64,000 nucleotides of DNA from Lonicera japonica (Eukaryota > Streptophyta > Magnoliopsida > Dipsacales > Caprifoliaceae): positions 11,296,394-11,360,393 of the forward strand of contig CM038470.1 of assembly GCA_021464415.1 (NCBI GenBank), written 5' to 3'. Position 1 is the stretch's first letter, and every line of letters begins with the position of its first letter. Below are positions 35,720 to 46,262 of this stretch, one piece after another. The notes below the pieces were generated by a model. That model saw only the letters and a list, made by a program, of their open reading frames with translations. It did not search any database and had not been told where the DNA came from. Made by a program: the position numbers and the translations under genes.

Positions 35720-38173
35720 ATGGGAGAAAAATATGCTTTCAATACCGACGTAGATAAATCAAAATTTGAGAGGGCCTATATTCCTGACGGAATTTCTTTG
35801 AGAGAACCTGGGCCTCGTGAGGATATTTTCAAAGACATAGAATTAGATTTACCACCATCTCACGATGAATATTCCATTTACACATCATTCTTTAAAGTTG
35901 CTGGCTTGAGGATCCCTCTTGATCCCTTGCTAGTAGATTTTTTGAGGGATATTCATTTTCATTTATGCTAAATAATTCCAAACGTACTTAGAATCATTTT
36001 AGGCACATCTGAACTGAATAGACGTCTTAACCTCAATTTGGGGCTAAAAGAAATTAAATATTGTTATCTTTTGGCTGAGTCCAAAGATAAATGAAATTTG
36101 AGAGCTAGACCCCATTCTTCTTTCATTGTTGAAGGACTAGCGTCGTCTCATAAAGGAGCGTTTAACGACGTAGTTCTTCTCACTGAACCTTGAGCCTGAT
36201 CCAGTTAACAAAAGCATTCCTAGGCATTTCGGCACACCTGGTTCGAATTTTTATTTATCATGGATTTTTTTGTGTCTATCAACTGTTTGATGTTTTACCT
36301 TAATTGATTTTTCTTCTTTGCAGTTGGTGGAGGGAAAAGGTGCTTTAGCAAGCCACTTCTGCATGAGCTCAATCTCGATCATTTGAACGCAGCTATCAAC
36401 TATGATGGACCTGACAATGTGGGGCCTTCTCGTCATCCTAGATCGGCTCATATTCTTTTAAAATATATCTTTCCATATACTTCTTTTTCCAGCCGCATTA
36501 ATATTGTTAAGTGGGTTGGTCATCCCCTTTTGGATAAGGACAAGTATGACTTCTTCAAAGATCATAATATAGTCAACCCTTGGGTGGTTAAAAAGAGTGA
36601 GGGTATTCAGCGCCGTATTCTAGCTGGAGAATCTCCAGACTTAGAGTTTCCTGAACTTCTAGTTGCGAGAGAAAAAAGAGGCAAAAGGAAGAAGAAAAAT
36701 AAAAGGCCTGCGGTTGAAATAGTTTGTGACCCCCCAGCCGATCACCCTGTGTTGCAAACCAAGAACATAGAAGGGGTCTCTGTTGCCGAATCTAGCACCG
36801 CCATTCCGATTCCAAAGAGGCGTGGTGAAGCTGTATCAGCCTCTGTCAAGGAAATCGAAATAAACTCTCTCGCCGAGGAGGATTTGGAGGAAGTTGAGGA
36901 ATCTCCACCAAGGAGAAGACCTAGGAGCGAGGGGCTTGTTCCTGAGCCCTCCAATATAAATATAACTAGTCGACGAAGTGTTTTGGACTCTTTAAATGCT
37001 CGACTCTACAAGGATAGAGCTTCTGGGAGTTCGGTGACTCCACCTAGCAAGAAGAGAAAACTTGTACAAGAAAAAACCCCTCCTGCCGAGATCAGAGATC
37101 TAATCGTAGAGGAGACCATTCCTGAAGTCACCTCTACTGAAGATGCTAGGGAAGCTAGGGTTTCAGAGAATCCTTTTCCCTCAGTCGAAACAAGGGCACA
37201 GGACAGTGAAGGTGCCGAGCATATTGTCAATTCGCCAACTCATCCCGAGGTGACCGAGGTTCAGGAAGACACTCTTTCAGAGGAACCTCTCCCTGAAGAA
37301 ATCGTCATTAGGCCTAAATTTTTTCATGATAAGAGGCCTATCAACATAGAGGACTCTGCTTTATCAAGCAGCAGAGTCGCTCATGTTCTTGCAACATCTA
37401 TGATTTTGCCAGAGGATGACAAAAAATTGAAATCCATTCCTACCTCTGAATTGGAATATAGAGGTTTCCGGTGCCAAGTAATGTAAGATATTATCTCTCT
37501 CTTTTTTTTATTAAAATTTGTTTTGTTTTCAACAGTTGTCTCTTAACTGCCTTTTATTTTTTACATTCGAACTAATACTTTTCTGAATTGATGTCGACAT
37601 AAACAAGCCAAGAAAGACCACAAAGCGAAGGTGGCCAGGCTTAAGAAAGAGATTTAGGAGGCCAAAGTCGCAGTTGTTGGTGTGAGAAGTCAGCTTTCTT
37701 CTCTTCAAGCCGAACATGATGATATAATAAAATCGGCTGAGGAAAATAAGGCTACTTTGGAGGATTAAGTTCAAACTATCCAGGTTCAGATCTTTGAGCT
37801 TCAAACTTCTCTTGAGCTAGCCCAAAATAGTAAAACTCAAGCTGTAGCTAAGGCCAGAGAAGAGGAGAAAAGGGCAGCAGAAGCAACAATTGAGGAGCTC
37901 AAGTCTCTACATTTCGAAGAATTAACCAACGCCGAGACAACGTGCTATAACGAGTCCTCAGATGAAGCAGCAGCGCAGATCATAAAGATTAAAGATATGA
38001 TTTATAAAACCGGTTATGAGTCTAGTTTATCTGCTGCAGAAGTTGTTGATGGTGATGCACTTTATGATAAAATGGTTCTTTGCCCTCCCAATTTGTTCAC
38101 TCAGCTTCCCCCAGTTTCTGGAGAGGAGCAAGTAGATGATAATGCTGCCGATGATGACGGAGATGAGACTTGA
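35720..38173 (+). pseudogene. Antisense extra ORF of the Tat element, plant transposon protein-like
   Basis: Runs opposite to gag-pol, near the 3' LTR. It starts MGEKYAFNTDVDKSKF (ATG at 35720). An early segment (GLRIPLDPLLVDFLRDIHFHL, continuing past a stop as IIPNVLRIILGTSE) resembles the putative gypsy-type transposon domain PF04195 by eye. Stops occur at 35969-35971, near 36092 and near 36191. A pyrimidine-rich tract ending TTTGCAG at about 36324 looks like an intron acceptor. Then a 367-codon open stretch to 37486 holds a Lys/Arg-rich patch (KRGKRKKKNKR) and a long acidic, Pro/Ser-rich region. After a second intron-like gap the frame resumes near 37605 as a coiled-coil-like segment rich in Lys, Glu and Ala, with two stops, ending in an acidic tail at 38173. 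Function unknown; charged layout suggests nucleic-acid or protein interaction, which is inference. Decayed but once spliced and coding. Confidence 0.65.
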
Positions 38174-38585
38174 TCATCCTTTTTTCTTCTTCTTTTTTTG
38201 TTGTACTCTTTTTTGTCATGACTTAATGAAATTTCTAATGAAATCTATTTTGCCGAGTATAACTTTCTTTATGTATGTAACGAAAATTCATTTTGCCTAA
38301 TATAGCTTTATTTATGCATGTTATGCTTTAATTACAATTGACCACGTGGCTTTTAAGAACTAGCCACTGGGTAGCTAAATGAAGAGTTAATTATATTTCT
38401 AAGGCGTTTCTTCGAATAAAGAGAATAATAAATTGTGAATGTCTTTTCATATTTCTAGGATATTCATTGCACAGGGTTTTGTGACCCCCTGTATAACTCT
38501 TATCCTATAAAAACCATACTCTTCTTTGCTAGTTTTTATTGTCTTTAATTAAAAAGAAAAGTATTAACCTCTTAATTCCATTTCA

Positions 38586-38795
38586 ATGGAGGATCCTAAC
38601 AACGAATTTGTTTATGATGCTACTTCTCTTTATGTTGAAGGAGTAGATGCCACAGAAGTGGCTAACATGTTAAAGGCTTTTCATTGCCTCAAACGAAAAC
38701 ACCGTCGTCTGAAGAGAAGTTATGACCGTCTTGCCGGTCGCTTTCTTCGTTTGAAAGAGCGACATGCTTCTGCCAAGTGCAAGAGGTATTCTTGA
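38586..38795 (+). CDS. Small antisense ORF in the Tat element, 69 aa
   Basis: An intact 69-codon ORF on the plus strand, beginning MEDPNNEFVYDATSLYVEG and ending in a very basic segment (LKRKHRRLKRSYDRLAGRF, then RLKERH). It follows the larger antisense ORF by about 400 bp and precedes the hairpin repeat block. The ATG is preceded by a leader-like TTAACCTCTTAATTCC. Predicted to be helical and basic at the C-terminus. No family recognised. It may be a second antisense gene of the element or a leftover exon. Confidence 0.45.
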   Translation: MEDPNNEFVYDATSLYVEGVDATEVANMLKAFHCLKRKHRRLKRSYDRLAGRFLRLKERHASAKCKRYS

Positions 38796-39249
38796 AGAAA
38801 GCTTCGACAAGATTAATAAACAACTCGAAAAGGTCATGAGAGTCACCGAATATGAACTTTTACATTAAGGCTCTTGTGATGTTGGAGGAGTTTTTGAAGA
38901 AAACTTTCATCTTATTTCTTCTTCTTTTTTTTACTGGGCCGCGAATCCCTACAATATGTACCTATGTTTTGAATTAATGAAGAAAATTTTTGTATATATT
39001 CCTTGTTATACTTCTACCTTGATTAATTGAAACAGAAAATTGCTTCGTCATATCGCACAAATAATCTTAATTAGTTAATAAATGATTTAACTGATCTGAA
39101 GCATAGTCGAATTTAAACAAGTCTGCCTTGTTTGAGTTTTTCATTTAATAAAAATATTCTTATTGCTCTGCCCGAGTAAGGCATCACATATTCGGATGTC
39201 ACCACTTTAAGTCGAGTAAATTTTTGAACGCCTTTCTTTTAATTTTGGC

Positions 39250-39600
39250 TGTCCCGATCGAACGAGGTCTTATATATTACCATTTTTGTCGCCTTGAATG
39301 AACAAGGTCTTACACTTTTTTACGTTTGCTGCCTTGACCGAGCAAGGTCTTACACTTTTGCCTTCTGTTCAGAAAGGTCTTATATTAACTATGATGCCTT
39401 GCTTAAACAAGGTCTTATACATTTTCATTTTTGCCGCCTTAACTGAACAAGGTCTTACACATTTGCCTTCTTTTAAAGAAGGTCTTTTATTAATTTTGAT
39501 GCCTTGACTGAACAAGGTCTTATATATTTGCATTTTGCTGTATTGACTGAGTAAGGTCTTATGCGTTTGTCTTTAGTAAATACGGTCTTTTGACGAGACA
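39250..39600. repeat. Tandem block of small hairpins in the Tat 3' region
   Basis: About eight repeats of GCCTTGANTGAACAAGGTCTTA, most spaced about 45-65 bp apart (near 39291, 39332, 39390, 39437, 39500, 39540). Within each unit CCTTG pairs with CAAGG, forming a short stem. They alternate with TTTTGCCTTC...AAGGTCTTA units. Satellite-like arrays in this position are known from Tat/Ogre elements. Confidence 0.75.
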
Positions 39601-39684
39601 ATTTTAACCTTAGGTTGCTCAAAATTTTTATTTCAATACTTTGAAGTCTGCCCATACAGAAGAATCCATTTTTTGGAATTACAA

Positions 39685-40650
39685 TTAATGATAATATATC
39701 CTCAAGTTGGCTATGTTCCAAGGATTTGGAATTGGTTGACCTTTCATGTCTTGCAAATAGTAGGATTCGGTTTCGGTAGTCGAAGTGATCATATAAGGAC
39801 CCTCCCAATTTTGCTGGAATTTCCCATGGTTGGGTTTGACTGCCGTATCGAGTACCTTCCTTAAATCCAATTCTCCAACCTTAAATTCTCGTGGTTTCGT
39901 ATTAGCTTTGTATTGCCTAGCCAAGGTATTCTGATAATTTACCAAATGAATTACAGCTACTTCCCTTCTAGATTTGGCCAAATCCAATGATTCCTCTAAC
40001 ACTCGATCATTATTTTCATTTTCAAACTGCACTGTTCTCAAAGTAGGTAAGCCGATTTCTAAAGGAATGATTGCATCCGTTCTGTAGGTTAGGGAATAAG
40101 GAGTATCCCCTGTTGATTGGCGGGGTGTCGTTCGAAAGGCCCAGAGTACTGAGTGTAATTCTTGTGCCCACTTTCCTTTCTTCTCTTCCAGTCTTTTCTT
40201 CAAACTATCCAAGATGATTTTATTTGATATTTCAGCCAAACCATTGCCCTCGGGATAAGCTACGTTAGAAAAATATTGTTTGATCCCATAAGCATTGCAG
40301 AATTTTTCAATCTTTTGATTCTTAAATTGCGTCCCGTTGTCAGAAACTAATACTCTCGGAATGCCGAACCTGGTGACAATGTTTTTCCACAAAAAGCTTT
40401 TAACATTAAATTCGGCAACGTTCGCCAGGGGAATTGCCTCTATCCACTTCGAGAAATAGTCCGTGCCGACCAAAAAGAATCTTTTATTGCCTAGCACCCG
40501 AGGAAAATGACCCATAATATCCAATCCCCACATAGCAAAAGACCAGGGGCTGACAATGGGATGAAAAATAGCAGCGTGTTGATGAATCATTGGGGAATGT
40601 TTCTGACATTTGTCACATTTCTTCACATACTCTAAGGCATCTTTGTGCAT
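39685..40650 (-). pseudogene. Tat integrase
   Basis: Open for 321 codons. It has the CDKC part of the zinc-binding HHCC motif at the start, then the catalytic core: WGLDIMG (first Asp), LVSDNGTQF (second Asp) and PEGNGLAEISNK (Glu). The C-terminus NWEGPYMITSTTE...PNPWNIANLRIYY is the usual Tat ending, with no chromodomain. It would have catalysed insertion of the cDNA. The N-terminal part of the zinc-binding domain continues upstream through a break near 40700. Catalytic residues look intact. Confidence 0.88.
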
Positions 40651-40701
40651 ATAGGGCCACCAATATCCCTGAGATCTGGCCCTGTGAGCCAGAGATCGGC
40701 C

Positions 40702-41560
40702 TCATGTATGGCTACCGCAGCTTCCTTTATGCAATTTGAAAAGAACATTCTGCATCAGCTTCGGATGAATGCACCTGAGGTAGGGTCCCGAGAAGGATCT
40801 TTTATACAACTTTTGTTCAGCAGACAACCAGTATCTGCTAGCTTTCGCTTTAACTCGATAAGCCTCGCTACTGTCATTCGGCAGTGACCCGTCTCTTAGA
40901 TAATCAATTATTAGATCCATCCAACTAATGCCCAAGCTAGCTTCAATGTTACACACTATTAGTGGTTCATCAATCTCTATACTCGGCTTTTGCACAAATT
41001 TTACTTCCACTGCTCGCTTTACTTCGGAATATACTGCTGAAGCCAGAGTTGCCAAAGCATCTGCATGTAAGTTATTTGTTCTGGAGAATCTTTCGATGTA
41101 CACCGAATTAAATTTCTTCATCATTTTTTGCGCCAAGTTCATATACGCTGCCATTAGCTCGTTCCTTACCGCATATTCGCCGGTCAACTGGTTTGCAACC
41201 AATTGAGAGTCACAATTAATAATCAGATCATGAATTCCCAGCTGTACGACCTTTTTCATACCCAATATCAAGGCTTCATACTCGGCCTCATTGTTGCTTA
41301 CTTTGAAATCCAACCGAATTGCCTGTTCAATGATCCCTCATTTCGAAATTTTAAATACGATGCCTATACCAGAACCACCAATCGTTGATGATCCGTTGAT
41401 ATTCAAGAGCTAGGAAACGGGACTTCTAGTGCATGCGGACCTTATGATCGGCTCAGCTTGTCCAGATTCAGTCATTTCGTCATTATGATTTTGCCCCTAG
41501 TTGGGGCAGGTAACTGGTTTTCTGTAGCAACTTCAACATTCTTCGTGAATTCGGCAATAA
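40702..41560 (-). pseudogene. Second (archaeal-like) RNase H domain of Tat pol
   Basis: The longest open part (41313-40702) begins DFKVSNNEAEYEALILGMKK, then has IINCDSQLVANQLTGEY and NLHADALATLAS. This is the RNase H fold with NNEAEY, CDSQL and ADALA signatures. Lying between the pol RNase H and integrase, it fits the extra aRNH domain described for Tat elements. The rest (WLSAEQKLYKRSF...LRCIHP) is the linker to integrase. Upstream parts to about 41560 are broken by stops. Confidence 0.8.
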
Positions 41561-41573
41561 AATCAGCAAGTAC

Positions 41574-42280
41574 CTACCCTTTGATAGCCGTCCTTGGCAT
41601 ATATTCGATATGAAATATCCCCAACTCAACGGACCATTTCTCCATTCGGCCGGATAAATCAACTTTTTTTAGAGCTGCCTTGATTGGGCTGTTGGTGAAC
41701 ACTTTGATTGGATGGGCGTCGAAATAATGCCTTAATTTCCTAGATGATGTGATTAAGGCTAATACAAGTTTTTCCAGAGGCAAATAATTCAATTCTGGTC
41801 TTATCAAACATTTACTTTACTTGTAAAATATACGGACTTTTGTACATTGTCATGTTCTCTGATTAAGGCCGAACTTATTGCCTGATCAGAAGAATCTAAA
41901 TACATATAAAGCTGCTCATGCGAATCATGGATATATATCACTGGTGGGCTGTTCAAGTATTGTTTCAGCTCGTCAAGAGCTTGATCGCATTCCAAACTTT
42001 TTTGTTCTTTTCAAATATTTAAATAAAGGCATGCATTTATCAGAACATTTCGAAATGAATTGATTCAGAGCAGCGATCATACCCGTGAGTTTTTACAGCT
42101 CTTTTAGGTTCGTCAGCTTCTGAATATTGACGATTACTTGCACCTTCTCTGGATTTGCTTTAATTCCTCGGCAATTAACCAGAAAACCCAAGAACTTGCC
42201 CGAGCCAACCCCGAATATACATTTTGCCGCGTTCATCTTCATCATATAATGTCTCAGAATCTCAAAAATCTTGCCCAAGT
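41574..42280 (-). pseudogene. Tat RT thumb/connection and first RNase H
   Basis: Three broken frames. 42278-42093 contains KFLGFLVNCRGIKANPEK, the RT thumb motif. 41995-41804 contains ALDELKQYLNSPPVI and LYMYLDSSDQAISSALI, the start of the RNase H region. 41807-41574 contains LALITSSRKLRHYFDAHPIKV and the linker before the second RNase H. The pieces are in the right order, separated by frameshifts or stops. Confidence 0.82.
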
Positions 42281-42299
42281 CTTTGATATGATCCGCTTC

Positions 42300-43043
42300 C
42301 TACTTACTTTTTACCAACATGCCATCTACATAGACTTCCATAGATTTGCCAATTTCCATACGAAACATTTTTGTAACCAATCGCTGGTAAGTGGTTCCTG
42401 CATTCTTAAGGCCGAAAGGCATGACCTTGTAGCAATATAATCCCATCATGGTAATAAAAGCAGTACACTCTTGATCTGACCCGAACAATGGAATCTGACG
42501 GTACCCCGAATATGCATCAAGGAAGCTGAATCTTTGATGACCAGCTGCCGAGTCTACCAATTGATCGATCTTGGGCATTGAAAAACTGTCCTTGGGGCAA
42601 GCCTTATTCAAATCGGTGAAGTCAATACATACCCTCAATTTCCCTTTTTTCTTTTTAACTACCATCGGGTTAGAAATCCATTCCGAAAAATTAGCTTCTC
42701 GTATAGTTCCAGCCTTATGCAATTTTTGAACTTTTTCTTCCACAGCCATAGCCTTTTCGGGAGACGCCCGGCACGGTTTTTGTTTAATCGGCTTGAAAGT
42801 AGGGTTTACATACAACTTATGGCACATTACGTCTGCCGATATTCCGGGCATATCATAGGGTTACCAAGAGAACACATCAATATTCTTCCTTAAGAATTCG
42901 GTGAGATCTTGCTTTTGTTCTGCTGTCAAACTATTACCAATCAAAAAATATTTTTCTCTATCATCTGACCCTTCCAGTGCGGGGACTTTAACTATGTCTT
43001 CAAAAACCGTTTCTTCTGGTCGTCTCCTGGCCCCACCATCCAC
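42300..43043 (-). pseudogene. Tat reverse transcriptase
   Basis: An N-terminal piece (43043-42861) ends in a stop directly before the main RT frame (42851-42300). Motifs present: KKKKGKLRVCIDFTDLNKA, DAYSGYRQI, FITMMGLYCYKVMPFGLKNA and YVDG. The last is normally YVDD; the second catalytic Asp is replaced by Gly, which by itself should abolish polymerase activity. The in-frame TAA and downstream frameshifts confirm the copy is dead. Confidence 0.9.
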
Positions 43044-43124
43044 AGGGGGACCGCTCTTTGATTGTTATTCCTTGTGTTCCTTGCCCTTCCTCTGATGTGA
43101 GGGTTCGGGCGCATCATTTTCCTT

Positions 43125-43724
43125 TCATGTCCCTTCGTTATTTTGCTCAGCAGATTTCGTCTGTTCAACTTGGGTCGTTTCCTTCATTTTCGATAGAGAT
43201 CCTCTGACCGCTAAATTGAAGCAGTATCTGGCATCCTTTTGTTTTTCCCGAACTACACAGACCCCCTTAGGAGTAGGAAATTTTAATTTTTGATGAAAAT
43301 GTGAGGCGACCACTCTCATTTTCCCAAGCCAATTTCGTCCGAGCAAAGCATTGTATGGAGATTCAATATTCATTACGAAAAAATCTATTACTACCACTAT
43401 TTCTCCAATTCAAACTGGAACACTGACAATATAAATCAGTCAGACTGCGTCACCACTGAAATTGTAAATTGAGAAATCCACTTGCCGAATATACTTACTC
43501 GAAATAAACGGTTTCAAGTCATTGCAGGCTTTCAGGTACATCACCTCAGAAGAGCTGCCTGGGTCAATTAAAACTCGTTTAACATCGAAATTGCAAATAT
43601 TGGCCATTATAACCAAAGCATCGTTATGGGGAACATCTACCCGTTCCAAATCTTCTTCTGAAAAAGACAACTGATAGACCACATTATTCTCTCGATCCCG
43701 TTTTGGCGGAGCCAATATTGACAT
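43125..43724 (-). pseudogene. Tat protease region
   Basis: 43724-43440 contains VKRVLIDPGSSSEVMYLKA: the aspartic protease D-x-G motif is present as DPGSS. After a short break 43397-43125 continues with SPYNALLGRNWLGKMRVV, the typical second half of Tat protease. It would have cleaved the Gag-Pol polyprotein. Frame broken between the two parts. Confidence 0.85.
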
Positions 43725-43879
43725 GACCTCTTTAACTGGATGAGCATCCGCCTATAATTTTGCTTGAGCCAACCGTGCTCGCAAATCGTTCCTTGTCGCC
43801 TCTGACCTATTAACAACCCCGTGTATAGCTTCAATTATCCCAACAACAGGTTTGGCGCTTAAGCTGAAGTACGCTTCTC

Positions 43880-45443
43880 CTCGGCCATTCTTAGTTGCTT
43901 ATTTTACTTTACCTCATCACGCTTCATATACTTAGATAATCGGCCTTGTTCGACCAATTCTTTCAAAAATTATTTCAAAGTCCTGCAGGTTTCTGCCATA
44001 TGTCCATGGTCCTTATGATAGGAGCATTTGAGCGTGGAATTTCGAGTTTTGGGGTGCCGAACATAGGCCTTGGCCATCTGAAGAACTCTTCATTCTTAAT
44101 CTCCTGCATGATTTTATGGATGGGCTTATTAAACACCGTGTTCACGCCTTTGAAAGCATTCAATTTCTTATCATCATCACCATTATCTTTTCGATCACCA
44201 TCCCTCTTATTCTTCTTATCCTGATTGTCATCCCTTCGGTCACCATTTCCATTTCTGTCCCTTTTGAATCCTTGTTGCTTATTCATGGCTTTATCGTCGT
44301 CTTCCACCCTTGAGAACTCGTCAACTCGGGTGAGCAAATCATTGAACCATTTTGGGATGTCGGCGCGTTAAGTCATTGTAAATACCATTGTTATCATACG
44401 GCAAACCAAACTTGAAGGTGCTTAGAGCGAATCTTGGATCATAATCTTCAGCTTCTTGATACAATTCGAAATACCGTTGGGAATACTCACGCAGAGTTTT
44501 GCTTTATTTTTTTCTGAGTTGGGTTAAAGCTTCGAGACCCTTAATCATTCTGCTATTGGTAATGAACCGAGCAGTGAATTGCTCGGTCAGCTCTCTGAAA
44601 CTGTCAATCTTTGCGGAAAGTAGCTTATCAAACCATGAGAGCTTCCTAGCCTCTCCAGTAAGCCATAACTTGCTTGTAGTGACGCACATGGTTGGCCGGG
44701 TCAGATCGGCCGTCATAAATATTGAATTTTGGCTGTCCAAATTTCTTCAGGGGCGGCGCGTTTTAAATGCGTTCAGTAAATATAGAACCGTGATCTTTTC
44801 TTAAGGCCCTCATTGCCAATTCTGTAGCTGACTTCTCATCCTCTGTTTTATCGGCCATGGCTGAATGGATTAATTTTCGCAAATCTTTCTCTGCCCAATT
44901 ATTCAACGGGTTTTCCTTCCCTTCAACTACCTGTACTGGCTTAGTCACCTTATTAGGCTTATAAACTCCCTTTGTCCCTAAGGGTTCGAAAACACTATGA
45001 TGTCCTGACCGATTTGGAATAGCTTGACAATCTTTTTCATCAACAACAACTTCATTTAACTTCCTTTTTGAATTAACCTCATCATATTCATCTTTTGAGG
45101 AAGAAACAACAGTCTCAGCATCCCTCAGTTCAGCCAATTTGAACTGCTCTCGAACCATCTTTCTAAGTATTTGTTCTTTAAAGAGTTGTGATAGTATCTC
45201 ATTTTCTCGTCGTAATTTAGCCATTGCAGCAGATTCATTTAAAACAGGAGCATCTCTTTCAGGATAGTTGGGATCGTAAAAGTTATTAGATGAATGAGTA
45301 TGGGAATAATCTAGATTTGGTTGTCTGGGTAAAGCTACTACAGGTCTGTTTGTATTTAAATTCAGATTTGGATTAGGATTTGTTTCTACAACAGGGACTA
45401 CATTTGAATTATCTCCGATCTGATGGCTTCTAGTTTGAACCAT
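43880..45443 (-). pseudogene. Tat gag
   Basis: The first 226 codons (45443-44763) are open and begin MVQTRSHQIGDNSN, then end FTERI at a TAA. The capsid-like part continues in the same frame with YDGRSDPANHVRHYKQVMAYW, is broken by TAG and TGA, and goes on as SFRELTEQFTARFI and LTRVDEFSRVEDD. A Lys/Asp/Arg-rich linker follows. A CCHC-like knuckle reads CSYHKDHGHMAETC (about 44018-43977), followed by an in-frame stop within KELVEQGRLSKYMKRDE. Gag would have packaged element RNA. Confidence 0.88.
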
Positions 45444-45608
45444 TTTTAAACAGTTATCACAAAGGACTTTCTACCAGGTTCTGAATCAAGTAAGATAATC
45501 GGAAGAAAAATAGCGAAAAAATGAATAATAGAGCTTGAAGAACACGGAGAGATAATAAAAAGCAGAGATCCAATTATCGAAAAATGTGAAAAAGCTTTTT
45601 GTTGTAGT

Positions 45609-45626
45609 TTTCCACAGACGGCGCCA
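45609..45626 (-). other. Primer-binding site of the Tat element
   Basis: On the minus strand TGGCGCCGTCTGTGGAAA follows the 5' LTR after a 2-nt spacer. The TGGCGCC start is typical of tRNA primer-binding sites in Ty3/gypsy elements. The exact tRNA was not identified. Confidence 0.75.
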
Positions 45627-45628
45627 AT

Positions 45629-46257
45629 TGTAGGTGGTGTATTTATGTACCAGAGCAGGTCCAGCCCAAGATGGTAGAGATGGTAACTGGATTTAATTTT
45701 TTTATAGGGTCTCCCTCAAATTCTTTCTTTTCCGTTTTCACTACCCCTTCTCTAGAGAGTCCCTTCTTCTATTTATATATCCATTTTTCGTGCTCCCCAA
45801 GCTAGATTAGGTTACAAGTAAAATGACCATCCAGGGCATACATTGTGGTCCTTGTGATATTCACCTCTCTCTTCCATGTGAGGAGAGCTTATATGTTATA
45901 ATTAACTTCTTTACACTTTACACGTGTCATTCTGTCATTCGTTCTCGTAGTAAGCATTTATAATATTATATATTATTATAGGTGTCATTGCTTTATTGAT
46001 CGGGATGCTTACGTCAAAATTCTTTTCATTTATAGATCTGGCATTCTTTTTATGTCAATTATTTTATACTCGGCGGTTCTCCTTTTTATTTGGCGGTTCT
46101 TCTATTTACTCGGCACAATGTTATCTCTTATTAGGCGAACATTTTATATCGCTCCTCGGGTTGCTGGGCCTCATTTGTAATCCGCTATCTTTTATGATAA
46201 TTGGACCTCGCCCTTTCTATTCGGCCCACAAGAGAACGCTAAAATCATGTTCCCACA
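45629..46257 (-). repeat. 5' LTR of the Tat element, complete (629 bp)
   Basis: Starts TGTAGGTGG and ends TTCCCACA on the plus strand, so it has TG...CA ends on both strands. It abuts the GTTAG duplication at 46258-46262. Its first 411 bp match the left LTR. The distal 218 bp, with repeated CGGCGGTTC and CTCGGC words, are absent from the left copy. Confidence 0.9.
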
Positions 46258-46262
46258 GTTAG

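Larger units (their letters stand above)
34837..46257 (-). mobile_element. Ty3/gypsy retrotransposon, Tat (Retand/Ogre-like) lineage, decayed
   Basis: An 11.4 kb element oriented on the minus strand. Both outer ends are flanked by the 5-bp duplication GTTAG (34832-34836 and 46258-46262). LTR-related ends begin TGTAGGTGG on the plus strand and the right one ends CCCACA. Minus-strand order from the right: 5' LTR, primer-binding site, gag, protease, reverse transcriptase, RNase H, a second RNase H-like domain, integrase. This order and the second RNase H mark the Tat lineage. Between integrase and the 3' LTR, plus-strand ORFs lie in antisense orientation, a reported feature of Retand-like Tat elements. 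All coding regions carry stops or frameshifts. The two LTRs differ at roughly 35 of 411 comparable positions by my count, so the insertion is not recent. Confidence 0.93.

Noticed and set aside
40645..45000. Plus-strand ORFs of 60-100 codons overlapping Tat gag-pol
   Set aside because: They are shadows of the minus-strand coding regions in other frames with no independent motif.
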